A stretch of 64,000 bases of DNA from NCBI GenBank assembly GCA_033961575.1, contig CM066740.1:15351501-15415500 (forward strand), written 5' to 3'. Shown here one piece after another: positions 21,434-32,090 of this stretch. How positions within the stretch are numbered: the stretch's first letter is position 1; every line of letters starts with the position of its first letter. Made by a program: the position numbers and the translations under genes. Source of the DNA: Aselliscus stoliczkanus. Lineage: Eukaryota; Chordata; Mammalia; Chiroptera; Hipposideridae. The notes beneath the pieces are model-generated. The model was not told where the DNA came from. It saw only the letters and a list, made by a program, of their open reading frames with translations, and did not search any database.

Positions 21434-22384
21434 GTGGAGACTACCAACCAATAAAATGAGTTAGTAATGTCTCAAAAGCTTTAGGGGTGTGAGGTGGGGG
21501 TGGAGCTCTGCCTGTCCATGAACCTGGGAACACCGACGGCCAAAGGTATGGAAATGACTTTCTCATCCTCGGGAAGGAGGCAATACTGAGAGAAGTGTAG
21601 GGCATTCACATGACAGACCTCTTTAGGGTCAGTGGCTATGAAGGACCCCTTCCGCCCCACGCCAAGAATAACCAGACAAGAAGGACAATTCAATAAGAAA
21701 TCACTGAGAGCCTGCTGTGTGATGGCTGTAGGTTTGGTACTGATGAGGGGTATTTTTTTTAATGGTTAAGTAACACTCCCTGAGTTCTAAGACCTAAAGC
21801 TGCCCAGACAGAGACAGGAAACATTCATTCGTGGTGCAAAGTTCATGCCATGTGCCAAATGAAACAACACTGATAACAGGGCTACAGGAAGATGGAGGGC
21901 ATGATGAGGCCTTGATGCTTGCATTAGGACAAGCAGAGAAAACGGGGCCAGCCTGGGGCAATAGAAGAGGCAGTATCACTTTCAGGACATCTAGCGGTCC
22001 GGCCCCCCAGGAGAGGAGGGCCTGTGTTGGCTGAATATCACAAGGAGGGTAAGTCTAGAAAGGCTCCGATGGGCATTCTAGGATGAGGAAGTCCCTAAAC
22101 AATGAGAGGAGGCATATGAACCTCTATCCTGTTGGAAGGCAGGGGTACGGTAAGTGGAAGCCTGACACTATGACAACAACTCATCTGGGTGGAGGGTGGA
22201 GGATAGATTGACAGGGAGAGAAATGACAGGCTGTGAGCTACATCGGGGGGCTGCTGGAATGCACCAGCCAGCAGAAAAGATCAGGGACTCGAAGTGGGCG
22301 GGGGTGGGGGAGGTTGGCAAAGCACACATGAAAATAATGAGGAGCAGAGCGCAGAGGATTTGGGGGGCAGTGAAACTATTCTGT
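21434..22384. other. Unannotated unique sequence
   Basis: Nothing recognised. The short frames on both strands have no support. Confidence 0.4.
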
Positions 22385-22655
22385 GAGATATAATAATGGG
22401 GGCCACATGTCATACATTTGTCAAAACCCATAGAGCACACAACACCATGAGTGAACCCTGATATAAAGTGTGGACTGTGGGTGACAATGATATGTCAATC
22501 AACATAGGTTCATTGATCATAATAACATAAGTACCACTCTGATGCTGAGGTTGATAATGGGGGGGGGAGGCAGTATATAGTACTTTTCCTCGATTTGGCT
22601 GTGAACCTAAAACTGCTCTTAAAAAAAAACAACAAGTTTATTTAAATACACATAT
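22385..22655 (+). mobile_element. L1M 3' UTR end
   Basis: 'CATACATTTGTCAAAACCCATAGAGCACACAACACC', 'GTGGGTGACAATGATATGTCAAT', 'GTACCACTCTGATGCTGAGGTTGATAATGGG' and 'CTGTGAACCTAAAACTGCTC' then A-rich sequence. This is the characteristic old L1 3' end. Confidence 0.85.
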
Positions 22656-23292
22656 AAATGAGAAAAACTTGGAAACACGGCACAATGGTGAAAAGGGAGA
22701 TGACTCACCAGACGTGTGACTGGAAGAAGACTGGTGTCACTGGCAGAAGGAGGAAGTTGGAAAGTGGGAGCGTGTTTTTAGGGGTAAGAGACAAACAAGA
22801 TGAGTTCAGGTGGGAAGAAACTAGGATGACGCAGGGCATCCACCCGGAACAGTCTTCAAGTATGTGGAGAACAGTTTGGGGCTGAGATAAGAAAAGCATA
22901 CAGGTATGTAAATTCGGGAAAAGAAGTCAGCACTAAATGGTCCTCATTTAAACTGAATGATAAATTCCCCCTCTAAAAAAAGCATTGCAACACCCTGGAA
23001 ATAACAATCTTCCACAAAGTTTGTCCCCTGTGTCGCAAAGAGCTGACGTGGGGGAGGCCATTTCAGTTACTTGTGACAACAGCAACCCCAAGAATTGTGA
23101 TCTATGGGTCAAGTTCAAATCTGCCCAAAGTGGCATCATTCCAGATATGAAAAACTGACAAACAAGGGACTTTTCAGTTTTAAGTAGGGGTGTCCCCCCG
23201 CAAAAGGAGCAGAGAGGACACAGTGAATGGGAGAGGCAGTGAAGTTGTTTCATGCCCATCTGGTGTGATTTCTTATTCTGTCCTTTGCAAGG
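22656..23292. other. Unannotated unique sequence
   Basis: No repeat or gene recognised. A 103-codon minus frame at 22948-23259 has no supporting signals. Confidence 0.4.
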
Positions 23293-23294
23293 GA

Positions 23295-23385
23295 AGTTAT
23301 TTACCCACTCTGTGCCTCAGTTTCCTCATCTGTAAAAAGCAGATACTTCATGGATCTGCTCTAAAGATCAAATGGGCAAATATGG
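23295..23385 (+). repeat. MIR fragment
   Basis: 'GTTATTTACCCACTCTGTGCCTCAGTTTCCTCATCTGTAAAA' is a clear MIR core in sense orientation. Confidence 0.88.
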
Positions 23386-24554
23386 AGGCGTGTGCTTGAA
23401 GCTCGCTGTCTGCTACCGTCACTGTCCATTATCCATCCTAGACTTCTCCACGACCGCTGTGGGTCAAACTGCTGAGGTCTCTCCCTCAGGGTCACAAAGC
23501 ACTTGTTCCTTTAAAAAAAATGTTTTCTCTTCAAGTATCTGTTTTGGCAGATGGGATTACAATATTTACAGGAGAAGAATATTTTAAAGCTATACAGTCT
23601 GAAGCTCAACCCAGGCATGTGAAATGCACAGCTTGGCGTTTCCTTGCGGCAAATCATTTACCCAGTGATGCCCACTGCCCGGCCTTGACCTAAGAAGGCT
23701 AAGATAAGATATAAAGAAAGTGCTTTTAAAAGTAGGGAAAAGGCCAAAGTTATTCCTTTGACTATTTGCCTGAAGTACTGACTGTAATCCAAGCCCATCT
23801 GACCCGGGTTATTTATAGACTCAGTGTGGCAAAGTTCTTGAAACACAGGTCACAGTTTTTCGAGGCTTCCCAACCGTCAGGGAAATGAGCTAACTAGAAA
23901 AAGTCAGCATCCAGTCTGTGCCTTCTTATAAATCACTAAACTGATGTCCTGGGATTTTCATGTGTGTTTGGCCACATGAGCCCAGATTCGCAGGGTCTGG
24001 GCATCCATAGATAGGTCATTCCAAGTCTCCATGTCTCCTGCTCTGAAACATCAGAATACCACCTGGTTAACACTGCCTCCCAAGCCAGGCAGTGACCTGG
24101 GGTGCTGTGGAAACAGCCGCCTTCTCCCAGCCCTTCCAAATGCCACTCCACAATAAGAACTGCTATGTCAGTAAGAAAGGGGCAGATAATTATCATATCG
24201 TAGCAAACTCTTTTTGAGTGTTACTATTTATATTAGCTAAGGAGTGGAAGTCCCCAAATACAAAGTCCCTTGTTCTGCTCCACACTTTGAACCCTTTGGG
24301 TAAGTTTGAGGGAGGAACTGGGAATAACCACAGTCATGGAGGGAAGACTCTTAGCTCATAGGAAAGTGAGGAGGGAGGGGCAGGGCTGAGAGGCGGAGAG
24401 AGGGACCCAGGAGACAGGTCAACAGCCCCACCAGATGGCTTCAGCCCCACCAGATGGCTTCACTGACCTAGGAGAGTCTACTGAACCAGCAAAGCACATA
24501 GTGGGCCGGATTTCTCCATCAGTATGTCGGGGCTGACACCAAGGTGAAACAGAA
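23386..24554. other. Unannotated unique sequence
   Basis: About 1.2 kb without recognised repeats. A 19-bp direct repeat (AGCCCCACCAGATGGCTTC) lies at about 24424-24461. No gene signal. Confidence 0.4.
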
Positions 24555-25008
24555 AGAGCACCTGAATTCTTTTTTTTTTTTATAGTTTATTTATTTATTT
24601 TTAATTAGCTTCAGGTGTACAACACAGTGCAATAGTTATACTTTTTACCCCTCAAAGTGACAACCCCCATCCCCCATTTGCCCCCCCACTCCCCCCCATA
24701 TCATATATATCTATTACATTTCCTCTGACTCCCTTCCAGATTATCATCCATATCCCGCGACTATCTATATATTCAATTACAGTTGGTATACAATATTATA
24801 CAACCTCAGCTTCAGGTGTACAGTGCAGTGGTCAAAACAACCAAAATGCCCATCAGTAGATGACTGGATTAAGAAACTGTGGCATATTTACACAATGGAG
24901 TATTACTCCGCTATAAAGAAGAATGAAATCGTACCATTTGCAATGATATGGATGGACCTAAAGACTATTATGTTAAGTGAAATAAGTCAGTCAGAACACC
25001 TGAATTCT
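24555..25008 (-). mobile_element. 5'-inverted L1 insertion (twin priming)
   Basis: A young, truncated L1 inserted on minus. On plus, a T-run (24570-24581) leads into antisense 3' UTR to about 24833, with 'TTAGCTTCAGGTGTACAACACAGTG' and 'CACCTCAGCTTCAGGTGTACA'-like pieces. The sequence then flips to sense ORF2 C-terminal sequence ('CCCATCAGTAGATGACTGG', encoding WIKKLWHIYTMEYYSAIKKN). A 16-bp target duplication with one mismatch (AGA(G/A)CACCTGAATTCT) bounds it at 24555-24570 and 24993-25008. The internal flip is the hallmark of twin priming. Confidence 0.9.
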
Positions 25009-25658
25009 AAAAAATTATCGGGCTGCCTTTGGGAAATTGGATTGGAAGATAGCAAAGTGGCATGAGAGAGACCCCATCAGAAGTTGATGTAACAGTGCAT
25101 GATGGCAGCCTGAGCTAAGGTGTGTCGGGGGCAGGGGGAAGGGGACAGAATGGGACAATCAACCAAGACCTTGAGACAGCTCTGATGTGGGATGAAGACG
25201 AGAAATGGCTCCTAGGTTTCTGGCCTGGACAGATGAGTAGATGGCAGTAAGAATGTATTCCAGTGGGGACGGCTGGAGGAGAATGTATTAGGAGCAAGGG
25301 TGTGGGAGCAGAGGAGGCATGACGAAGAAGCTACAGAAGTTCAAGTCTCTGAGCCTGTGTGCACAGACCGCCTCTGTGGCCCTAAACCTCACTTTGCATT
25401 CACAACGCTATGTTCTGTTCCTTCACGGGGACCCCAAAGTGCCTAAGTGGTAGGCCCCACAAAACCAGGCAGGAGATGATCAATAGTGCAAGACCAGTAA
25501 ATTTAAGATGTCTGTGACACATTCAAGGAGCCACAGTCAAATTCAATGTTAATGTGTAAACCTGGAGCTCACAAGAGAGAGCCGGACATCTGCATCAGGA
25601 AATCAGCGGTGTCAAGTCACAGAAGTGAATAAACCCAGTTTGCCCAGTGTTTGTCACG
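25009..25658. other. Unannotated unique sequence
   Basis: No gene or repeat recognised. Confidence 0.4.
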
Positions 25659-25659
25659 G

Positions 25660-25790
25660 CATCTGCATCACCTGGGAATTAAGATACAGCATCCCAAGCC
25701 TCATCCTAGAGCTAATGAATTAGAATATCTAGGAAGTGAGGCCCAGAAATCTGCTATAGCAAGTTTCCCAGGTAATTCTCATGCATAAAA
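25660..25790. mobile_element. MER5/MER20-like hAT fragment
   Basis: 'ATCTGCATCACCTGGGAATTAAGATACAGC', 'AGAAATCTGCTATAGCAAGTTTCCCAGGTAATTCTCATGCA' follow the internal motif order of hAT-Charlie MITEs such as MER20/MER5. The terminal repeats are missing. Confidence 0.6.
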
Positions 25791-25798
25791 ATGTTTGA

Positions 25799-25980
25799 GG
25801 GTGGTCAGTTAGCTCAGGTGGTTAAAGCACAGTGCTCATAACACCAAGGTTGCTGGTTCGAGTCCCACATGGGCCATGGAGCTGCGCCCTCCACAACTAG
25901 ATTGAAACAGCTACTTGACTTGGATCTGATGGGTCCTAGAAAAACACACTGTTCCACAATAAAATTTATAATAAAAAAAA
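25799..25980 (+). mobile_element. VES-type SINE with 12-bp target duplication
   Basis: The tRNA part is 'GGTCAGTTAGCTCAGGTGG...GGTTGCTGGTTCGAGTCCC'. The VES body is 'CTGCGCCCTCCACAACTAGATTGAAACAGC...GACTTGGATCTGATGGGTCC', and the tail AATAAAATTTATAATAAA. The duplication AAAAATGTTTGA lies at 25787-25798 and 25977-25988. This is the best full-length VES copy and the main evidence for a bat. Confidence 0.95.
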
Positions 25981-25988
25981 ATGTTTGA

Positions 25989-26738
25989 AAACCACAGATC
26001 TAGTTAGAAAGTGTAGAGAAAAGGAAGAGGACTCAGGGCAGGCCCTGAGGAGCTGCCAACTGGAGGGGTCAGGGGAGAGCAAAGGCACAGGCAAGGGAAG
26101 GGACAAAGCAGAAGTGGCCAGAGAAGCAGAGGAAAGCTGAGGGGGTCAATGTTACAAGAGGGGAGGGGAGCCCTGGGAGGCTGGACCTGAGCCCTTGGAT
26201 GAGCACCTGAGTGGAATCAGGACCAGGTCAGCTGTTTTGAGCCATCTGCATGAAAAGCAACCCCAGCGAGGAAAGATGGGTCCAAGAGGGCAGCACGGGA
26301 AGACCCTGAACCCACCCCATCCCATGAACACACCAAATATACAGAGCAATTCCTCCTGAAAAATAACTGAGACTTCCCAGTGAGCGGCACAGAGAAGAGC
26401 GTCAGAGACCTTGCAGCCCTTGGGGGTTGAGGGCAAAGGCTGACTTCTGACCTTCCAGTGCCAAATCATTGCCTCCAAGTTGCCTGTGGTATCTTTTCAA
26501 TAAGCCGCTCCCATTGAAGTGCTAACTTTAGGGGGTCTCTCTTTCTTATAACCAGCAAGAACTAAAGCACGAAGGGATGAATTAGCAAGAATACTGTAAA
26601 TCATGGAAAAAGAACAACAAAGCCTTTCAAAGTCCTGAGGTCACCTGCCACCAACAACACATTCAAACTTCAAGTGGCCAGTGTTAGCTGAAGGAATTCA
26701 AATCAAAATGTTACTTCTGGTCCCCCTTTCCTTTAGGG
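25989..26738. other. Unannotated unique sequence
   Basis: Purine-rich, without named features. A 108-codon minus frame (26152-26478) is unsupported. Confidence 0.4.
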
Positions 26739-26739
26739 T

Positions 26740-26791
26740 TTCTCTCTCTCTCTCTCTCTCTCTCCCCCTCCTTCCCTCCCTCCCTCCCTCC
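26740..26791. repeat. (TC)n followed by (CCCT)n tract
   Basis: A compound pyrimidine microsatellite of about 25 bp of TC units then 27 bp of CCTT/CCCT units. It encodes the RE-rich run of the minus frame across it. Confidence 0.95.
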
Positions 26792-27812
26792 TGAGTCTAT
26801 CACAAATACATTCTGCCCAGAGATGGCAAAACTGGGCTTGATGGGGTCAGGGTTCCAAACCCAGCCCCTTGTGGGTGTGCAGCAAAAGTAATCAACCGGG
26901 TAGTGGGGAATCAAAGAAATCCAGGTGTACTCTGTGGAAAATGTGTGAGTGAAAACAAGAGTAAGAACACACAACGCACAAGATGAGTAAGCGGTCACAG
27001 GAGGGTCACCCTGTTCTTAGTATACAGACAAGCTGGAGTTGTACTGTGCTTCAGAGAAAAGCTGTGCACGGATGTGAAAGAGGAACCTGGCTGCAGACAG
27101 AGGGAGGCCATCTGAACGGAAAATATGGTGTTAATGTGGGGCTCGTCTCAGGTAACAGTGGGGCTCGTCTTGGGGCTGCAGAGGAGACAGCGCTCACTGC
27201 CACTGCAGGTCAGCCTGGGCAGGCTGTGTCTCCTGCGCACAAAGGCCATGTCAGCGCAAGGGCCCCACACGGATGACAGCTGGGCAAAGTTCGGGGCCTA
27301 TAAGGCAGGCTTGAGCTAGGTTTTTCCGTGTTCCTTTGATACCCAGAGAACTCTGGCCAAAAGCTGCAGAGGTCTTAAAGGAATCAGAGAAACATAAAAA
27401 AAAAGGCACAAAGAAGGAAAACGCACACACCTGAAACAGAAAGTGGGAAAGGAGGTTGGAAAAAAAGAAGAAAAACACCTCGTGCCACTGATCGCAAGGC
27501 TAAAATGCTCTGATGTTAGCCGGGCTACCTCGCGGTTTTCATAAGTAATCAGGACAAAGCTGTGGTTGTGCGTGATGCTAGCGACCAGATTTATGATAAC
27601 ACAGCCCCCCAAACTACAGCCATTTATAACCCACTTGGAATATGTTTGAGGCTCGGAAGTGGGACTTTCAGAATTCTACAGTTCAGAAGATACCAATATG
27701 GCTTTGAAAATTTTCCCTTGTTTTATGAGACAGAATGCCATCTTAGCCCTCAAAGCAAACACAATGGTGGGAATCTTAAAATAGAGCACTGGAAAAAAAA
27801 AATGGCATGGGA
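26792..27812. other. Unannotated unique sequence
   Basis: Contains an imperfect duplication of GTGGGGCTCGTCT at about 27136-27172. No repeat family or gene recognised. Confidence 0.4.
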
Positions 27813-27814
27813 GC

Positions 27815-27955
27815 AGCTGTGGGTTCAAGTCATGAAATATATCTAAACAGTAAGAAATGGCTGTCATAATACCTATTTTACAGGACTAAAGGATCTAACA
27901 TAAATCAAAGTACCCAGGGCAGTGTGTGGTATATGGCAAGCGCTGCCTAGGTATC
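27815..27955 (+). repeat. MIR fragment
   Basis: 'GTGGGTTCAAGTC', 'GGCTGTCATAATACCTATTTTACAGGAC' and 'ACCCAGGGCAGTGTGTGGTATATGGCAAGCGC' fit a decayed sense MIR. Confidence 0.6.
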
Positions 27956-28899
27956 TGTCCCCATCTCTTTCCTAAAGCATGTCATCATACCAAACATGTG
28001 AAATGTTCCCAGAAACAAGTCAGGATGCTTTATGACACACCTGGACACAGGACGGGTCCTGGGGGAAGTCTGTCTGGTCCTTTGGGTCCCCCTTTAATTC
28101 CCCTCATCCCTTTTCTATTCTTCCATCTCCAGGAATCCAGGGCCCCCTAATGGAGGGGACCAGCTATTAGGAATCTAACCAGGAACTTCCAGTCTGAATA
28201 GGAAAGTGGTTCCACACTTGACTTTCTCATCTTCCTAAGGGTATCCAGGGGGACGGAGAGGGGAAGATTTACATATATAGTTTATTCTAAGTGCTTCTAT
28301 TAATGAGCTAGATTTCTTGAGTGTAAGAGAATATACTTGTCTTATATTCTCTTCTGAAAGAGAATATATTTCTCAAGCGGATATGTTGAGTGCAGCTTTT
28401 AACTGCATAGGTGGACAATACGAGATCTGGACTGTCAAAGCCAGAACGCCCAGGTTAGACATTTACTCTGGGTAGAGTGGAGTAGGAAAGGGGTATGCTG
28501 AGAAAATACTAATGAAAGTGTATTTTGCACTGCACCCAAGAAATAAAACTATTAAATGGAAAGGTGAAAGCTGATGTTTTTTAAATGCTTAAAGACCATA
28601 TAAGGTAGTCTAGGGTAAATATACTTCTGGATTGAGCAATTTTCTTGCTACATATAACTCCTGCCTTCAGGGCATGAAGGCTGGGGCAAATCTTTGGGAA
28701 GAGTAGCAGGAAAGGCGGCTGGGAACACTCGCCTGGAATCCAGAGGACTAGCCCTCCATGCAAGGAGACCATCGCCTACCCAGGCAGGGGGACCCCATTA
28801 ACACTTGCGTCATTTATGTCATTTTCTTATCACAAGCATTCTTGCGTGTTGCCTTTTTTTTCAGCACTACATACTCATTGTTCTTAAAAATAAGCGATT
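27956..28899. other. Unannotated sequence with a small hairpin
   Basis: Mostly unique. An AGAGAATATA/TATATTCTCT inverted repeat at 28326-28335 and 28343-28352 forms a 10-bp stem with a 7-nt loop. A further AGAGAATATA copy follows at 28360. No gene recognised. Confidence 0.45.
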
Positions 28900-30050
28900 T
28901 ATTATTTTGGTGAATTTAAATTTATTTCAAAATTTAAAAGTTTAGAAACATAGGAATCTATTGATGAACTCCTCCATGCTACCATCCCCTTTCTAATCCC
29001 ACTCTCCAAAGGCAATGACTGTCTACAACTTGGGGCATATCCTTTCACACCGTATTTTTTTCAAAGAATGAGATCACACTATATCTACTGGTCAGCACGT
29101 TGCTTTCATTAGTTACATATATACAATGACTTTCATTAGTTACATATATACAATGAACATTCTCCATGTCAGCTCATTTATAGCACCTTCTTCCTTTGTT
29201 CAAGTAGGCAAGTATTTCTGAGGGATAAAGTCCTAGAAATGGAACTGATACATCACAAGAATGCAAATTTTTAAATGTTCTAAACACTGTCAAAGTGCCT
29301 TTTGAAAAGGTTGTACCAATTTACTCTTTATAGAAGTATATGGTGACAATCTATTTTCCCATACCTCACCAACACCGGATGTTATCAACCTAAGCAAAAA
29401 TGGTTTCATGGTTGTTTTTCATTCACACATATCTGATTATTAATGATGTTCAGCATTTTTATATACACACGTGAATTACCTCTTAATAGCCTAAGCCCAA
29501 ATTTTTATTGGGTTCTTTTTTGCCTATTGACTTCTAAGAGTTCATGTCTATTATATGTATATATTGCAACTATTTGCTTTATTATTTTGTCATCTGTCTT
29601 TTAACATTGTTTATGACATCTTTTTCCTTCGAGAAGTATAATGTTTCATGAAGTTCTATTACTATTTTCCATTAAGGTTTCTGAATTTTATTAAACTTGG
29701 TGAGGGCTTTACTCCTCCATTTATTTTTTAAAACCATCTTATATATGTCTATGTACTTTAAGATACGTAGTTTTGGTTTTGACATTTAATCTTTAATCTA
29801 CATGGAATTTACTTGTGTGAATGGCGTGATCTCATTTTTTCCTATGAACAGACAACTGTCCCAAGACACTTGCCTACAGTCGATTTTGTCATATGCTCAA
29901 TTCCCAGCTTTACAATGGAGCCATTTCTAGGCCTCCTGTTCCTGGTCAGATATGACATATCTCGATGTCTGCAGGAACAATACATTACAAAATGAATTGC
30001 CTATTAGTACAAATCTATTTTTCCAGGTAAGCCTATCAGTTTGTAAAAAT
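28900..30050 (-). mobile_element. Ancient L1M segment with a 27-bp tandem duplication
   Basis: Antisense old L1: 'CAAGTATTTCTGAGGGATAAAGTCCTAGAAATGGAACTG', 'AAAGTGCCTTTTGAAAAGGTTGTACCAATTTACTC', 'CCTCACCAACACCGGATGTTATCAACC' and 'CTACATGGAATTTACTTGTGTGAATGG'. Within it a 27-bp unit starting CTTTCATTAG is perfectly duplicated (29103-29129, 29130-29156). Coding capacity is lost. Confidence 0.85.
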
Positions 30051-30076
30051 TAAATGATGTTAAAAGACTGGCCTAA

Positions 30077-30494
30077 GGAGTGGAGTGGTGGTTAAGAGCT
30101 GGTTTGGGATGCCAGTGGCCAGGGTTCGGATCCCACATATGAAGGCCAGTGACACTGCCCTCTACAGCTAACAACAGCTCCACTTGGAGCTGGGCTATGC
30201 GAGCCCCGGCGACGCCTGCCATCGGATACAGTGAGTGGCTGGCAGACAGCGTGAGTGGCTGGCAGCCAGCCTGAGCTGCCAATAGCTGCGGTGAGCGACC
30301 ATCCAGAGGCCAGAGACTGATCTGCCTCACCTGGGAAGAGTGCAATGACGATACCAACATGGGCCAGTGAAGCAACGTCCTCCACAACTAGACTGAAGAA
30401 CAAAAACACAGCAACTTGTCTGTTCCTCTTTGCCGATTCCCCAACGCTGTTCCCCTCCCCCAATTCCCCAATAAAATCTTTAAAAAAAAAAAAA
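30077..30494 (+). mobile_element. Composite ~420-bp SINE, copy 1
   Basis: The first ~95 bp is the short-SINE head, including 'GGGTTCGGATCCCACATATG' and the GGCCAGTGACACTGCCCTC dyad. It then reads on through CTACAGCTAACAACAGC and a GC-rich middle containing two 'GTGAGTGGCTGGCAG' units. The 3' part is VES-like, from 'CATGGGCCAGTG' to 'CCACAACTAGACTGAAGAAC', ending 'CCCAATAAAATCTTTAAAAA'. AG(A/G)CTGGCCTAA flanks it (30065-30076, 30495-30506). A reverse copy lies at 44801-45229. Confidence 0.88.
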
Positions 30495-30506
30495 AGGCTG
30501 GCCTAA

Positions 30507-30984
30507 ACTAATATATAAAGGTCTCATGACCTGTCAAGTCTTATGTAGTCTTATTAGAGTATCAACCTTTGGCCAGGAGGTGGCCTTACTTCCCAGTGAT
30601 TCACACACTACACAGAAATTTCAGACTTCATGGAATTGTGTTTGAATTTACAAATTGCTCATCAAAAACTTTCCAACACTACAACTCTACCAAGAAATCT
30701 CCCTGTGCCTCAACCAATGCATGTTCTGAATCTTTCCCCGTCTTCTCCGCAAACAATTTTTATGCTCCTGGCTCCTAATTTTCTGAGCTGTAGATTCCCA
30801 TCCTAAACCACAGTAAAGAGACCCAGCTAACAGGGTGACATGCCAAAGGAGGCTGTATTTTGATAGGCGCTTCCTCTGTGCTAGTCTCTCACACACTGCA
30901 GCAGCCCATGGGAGAGCTGGGAGTCGTGGCATTTCATAACTTATTCACCTGGCACCATTTATTCCAAAGGGAAATATTGGGGTA
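30507..30984. other. Unannotated unique sequence
   Basis: No repeat or gene recognised. Confidence 0.4.
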
Positions 30985-31150
30985 TGATGGAAAGACTATG
31001 AGGCTGAAAGTCAGGAGTCCTGAGTTTCAGTCCCCTGCCTACTTCTAATTAGCTGCATAGTTCCGATTAAGTGTTCTGCCTCTCATTAGGCCTCAGCTGC
31101 CTCATGTGTAAAATGAGATTGTTAGAATAGTCATTACTAACCTTTCTTTC
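30985..31150 (+). repeat. MIR SINE
   Basis: 'AGGAGTCCTGAGTTTCAGTCCC', 'CTACTTCTAATTAGCTGCATAG' and 'GGCCTCAGCTGCCTCATGTGTAAAATGAGATTG' in MIR order. Confidence 0.85.
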
Positions 31151-31540
31151 CACCATAGGTAACGCTTTAAGAATCTAAAGTAAGCTGTGGATTCTCTCCT
31201 GCAGAGTAATGCCCTTTGGCACAGGAGTATGAAATCATACACTTCCAGAGGGTTCACAGACTCCCTAAAACCTATCTCTGTATTCCCCAGGTCAAGTTGA
31301 CTGAGACCCACCACAAGCTTTTAAAAATAACAGAGAATACAACAGAAATGTATACAGAATCACAAAACCTTAAGCAAAGTTGAATCATTTATAGAACTAA
31401 AAGCATCTCTTGTGCAGAGACTGGGAGGACGGGATGGTTATTAGGGAAAAATAAATTAAAGTGCCAATTAAGAGTTGCCCTTGACTTAGGCCTGGCTAAG
31501 CCCTTTATGTACATTTACAGAGGAGAGAGAGTACCCACTC
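31151..31540. other. Unannotated unique sequence
   Basis: Nothing recognised between two MIR copies. Confidence 0.4.
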
Positions 31541-31544
31541 CAAG

Positions 31545-31745
31545 GCCAAACTGCCTAGTTCAGATCTTGGCTCCATCATTTATTAGTTGTCTGACTTAGG
31601 CTCAGTGCCTCAGTTTCTTCATCTGTAAAATAAAGGCAGGGGTGGGAATAAAAACATTACCTATCTCAAGGATTGTTAATACACATAGGATATGTATATT
31701 AACATAGGGCCTGGCACACACAAAGCCCTAAATAATTATTAGCTA
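31545..31745 (+). repeat. MIR SINE
   Basis: 'TTCAGATCTTGGCTCCATCATTTATTAG', 'AGTGCCTCAGTTTCTTCATCTGTAAAATAAAGG', 'CTCAAGGATTGTTAATACAC' and 'GGGCCTGGCACACACAAAGCCCTAAATAATTATTAGCTATTA' give a near-complete MIR. Confidence 0.93.
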
Positions 31746-31859
31746 TTATAGAAATCTGGGACACACTTGCTGGGAGGTTAAAATTGTGAGCTGAAGAGAT
31801 CAGGGGAGTCATAAATATCTTGACGCTTTCATTTCCCAGTTTAAATAAAATCTGCTTCG

Positions 31860-32090
31860 TAAGTTTGTTGTGAGAGTTAATGAGACTGCCACACAAAACC
31901 TCTTTTCACCATGCCCAGCACATAATAAGTTCTCAAAAAATTTTAGCTGTGGTTATCAACAATTATGGGAGACAAGAATTATCATTACCATTTTTTATTT
32001 CTGAATAAGGCATAAATCAGACTTAGAGAGGTTCGGCACCCTGCTGATTGTACGTCAGCCAGCAAATGACTCTGCCAAGACTTCAACTCT
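31860..32090. repeat. Two opposed MIR fragments
   Basis: A sense MIR 3' end ('GTTGTGAGAGTTAATGAG...ATGCCCAGCACATAATAAGTTCTCAA', 31865-31955) is followed by an antisense core ('TTATCATTACCATTTTTTATTTCTGAATAAGG...AGACTTAGAGAGG', 31978-32090). They are tail-to-tail. Confidence 0.7.
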
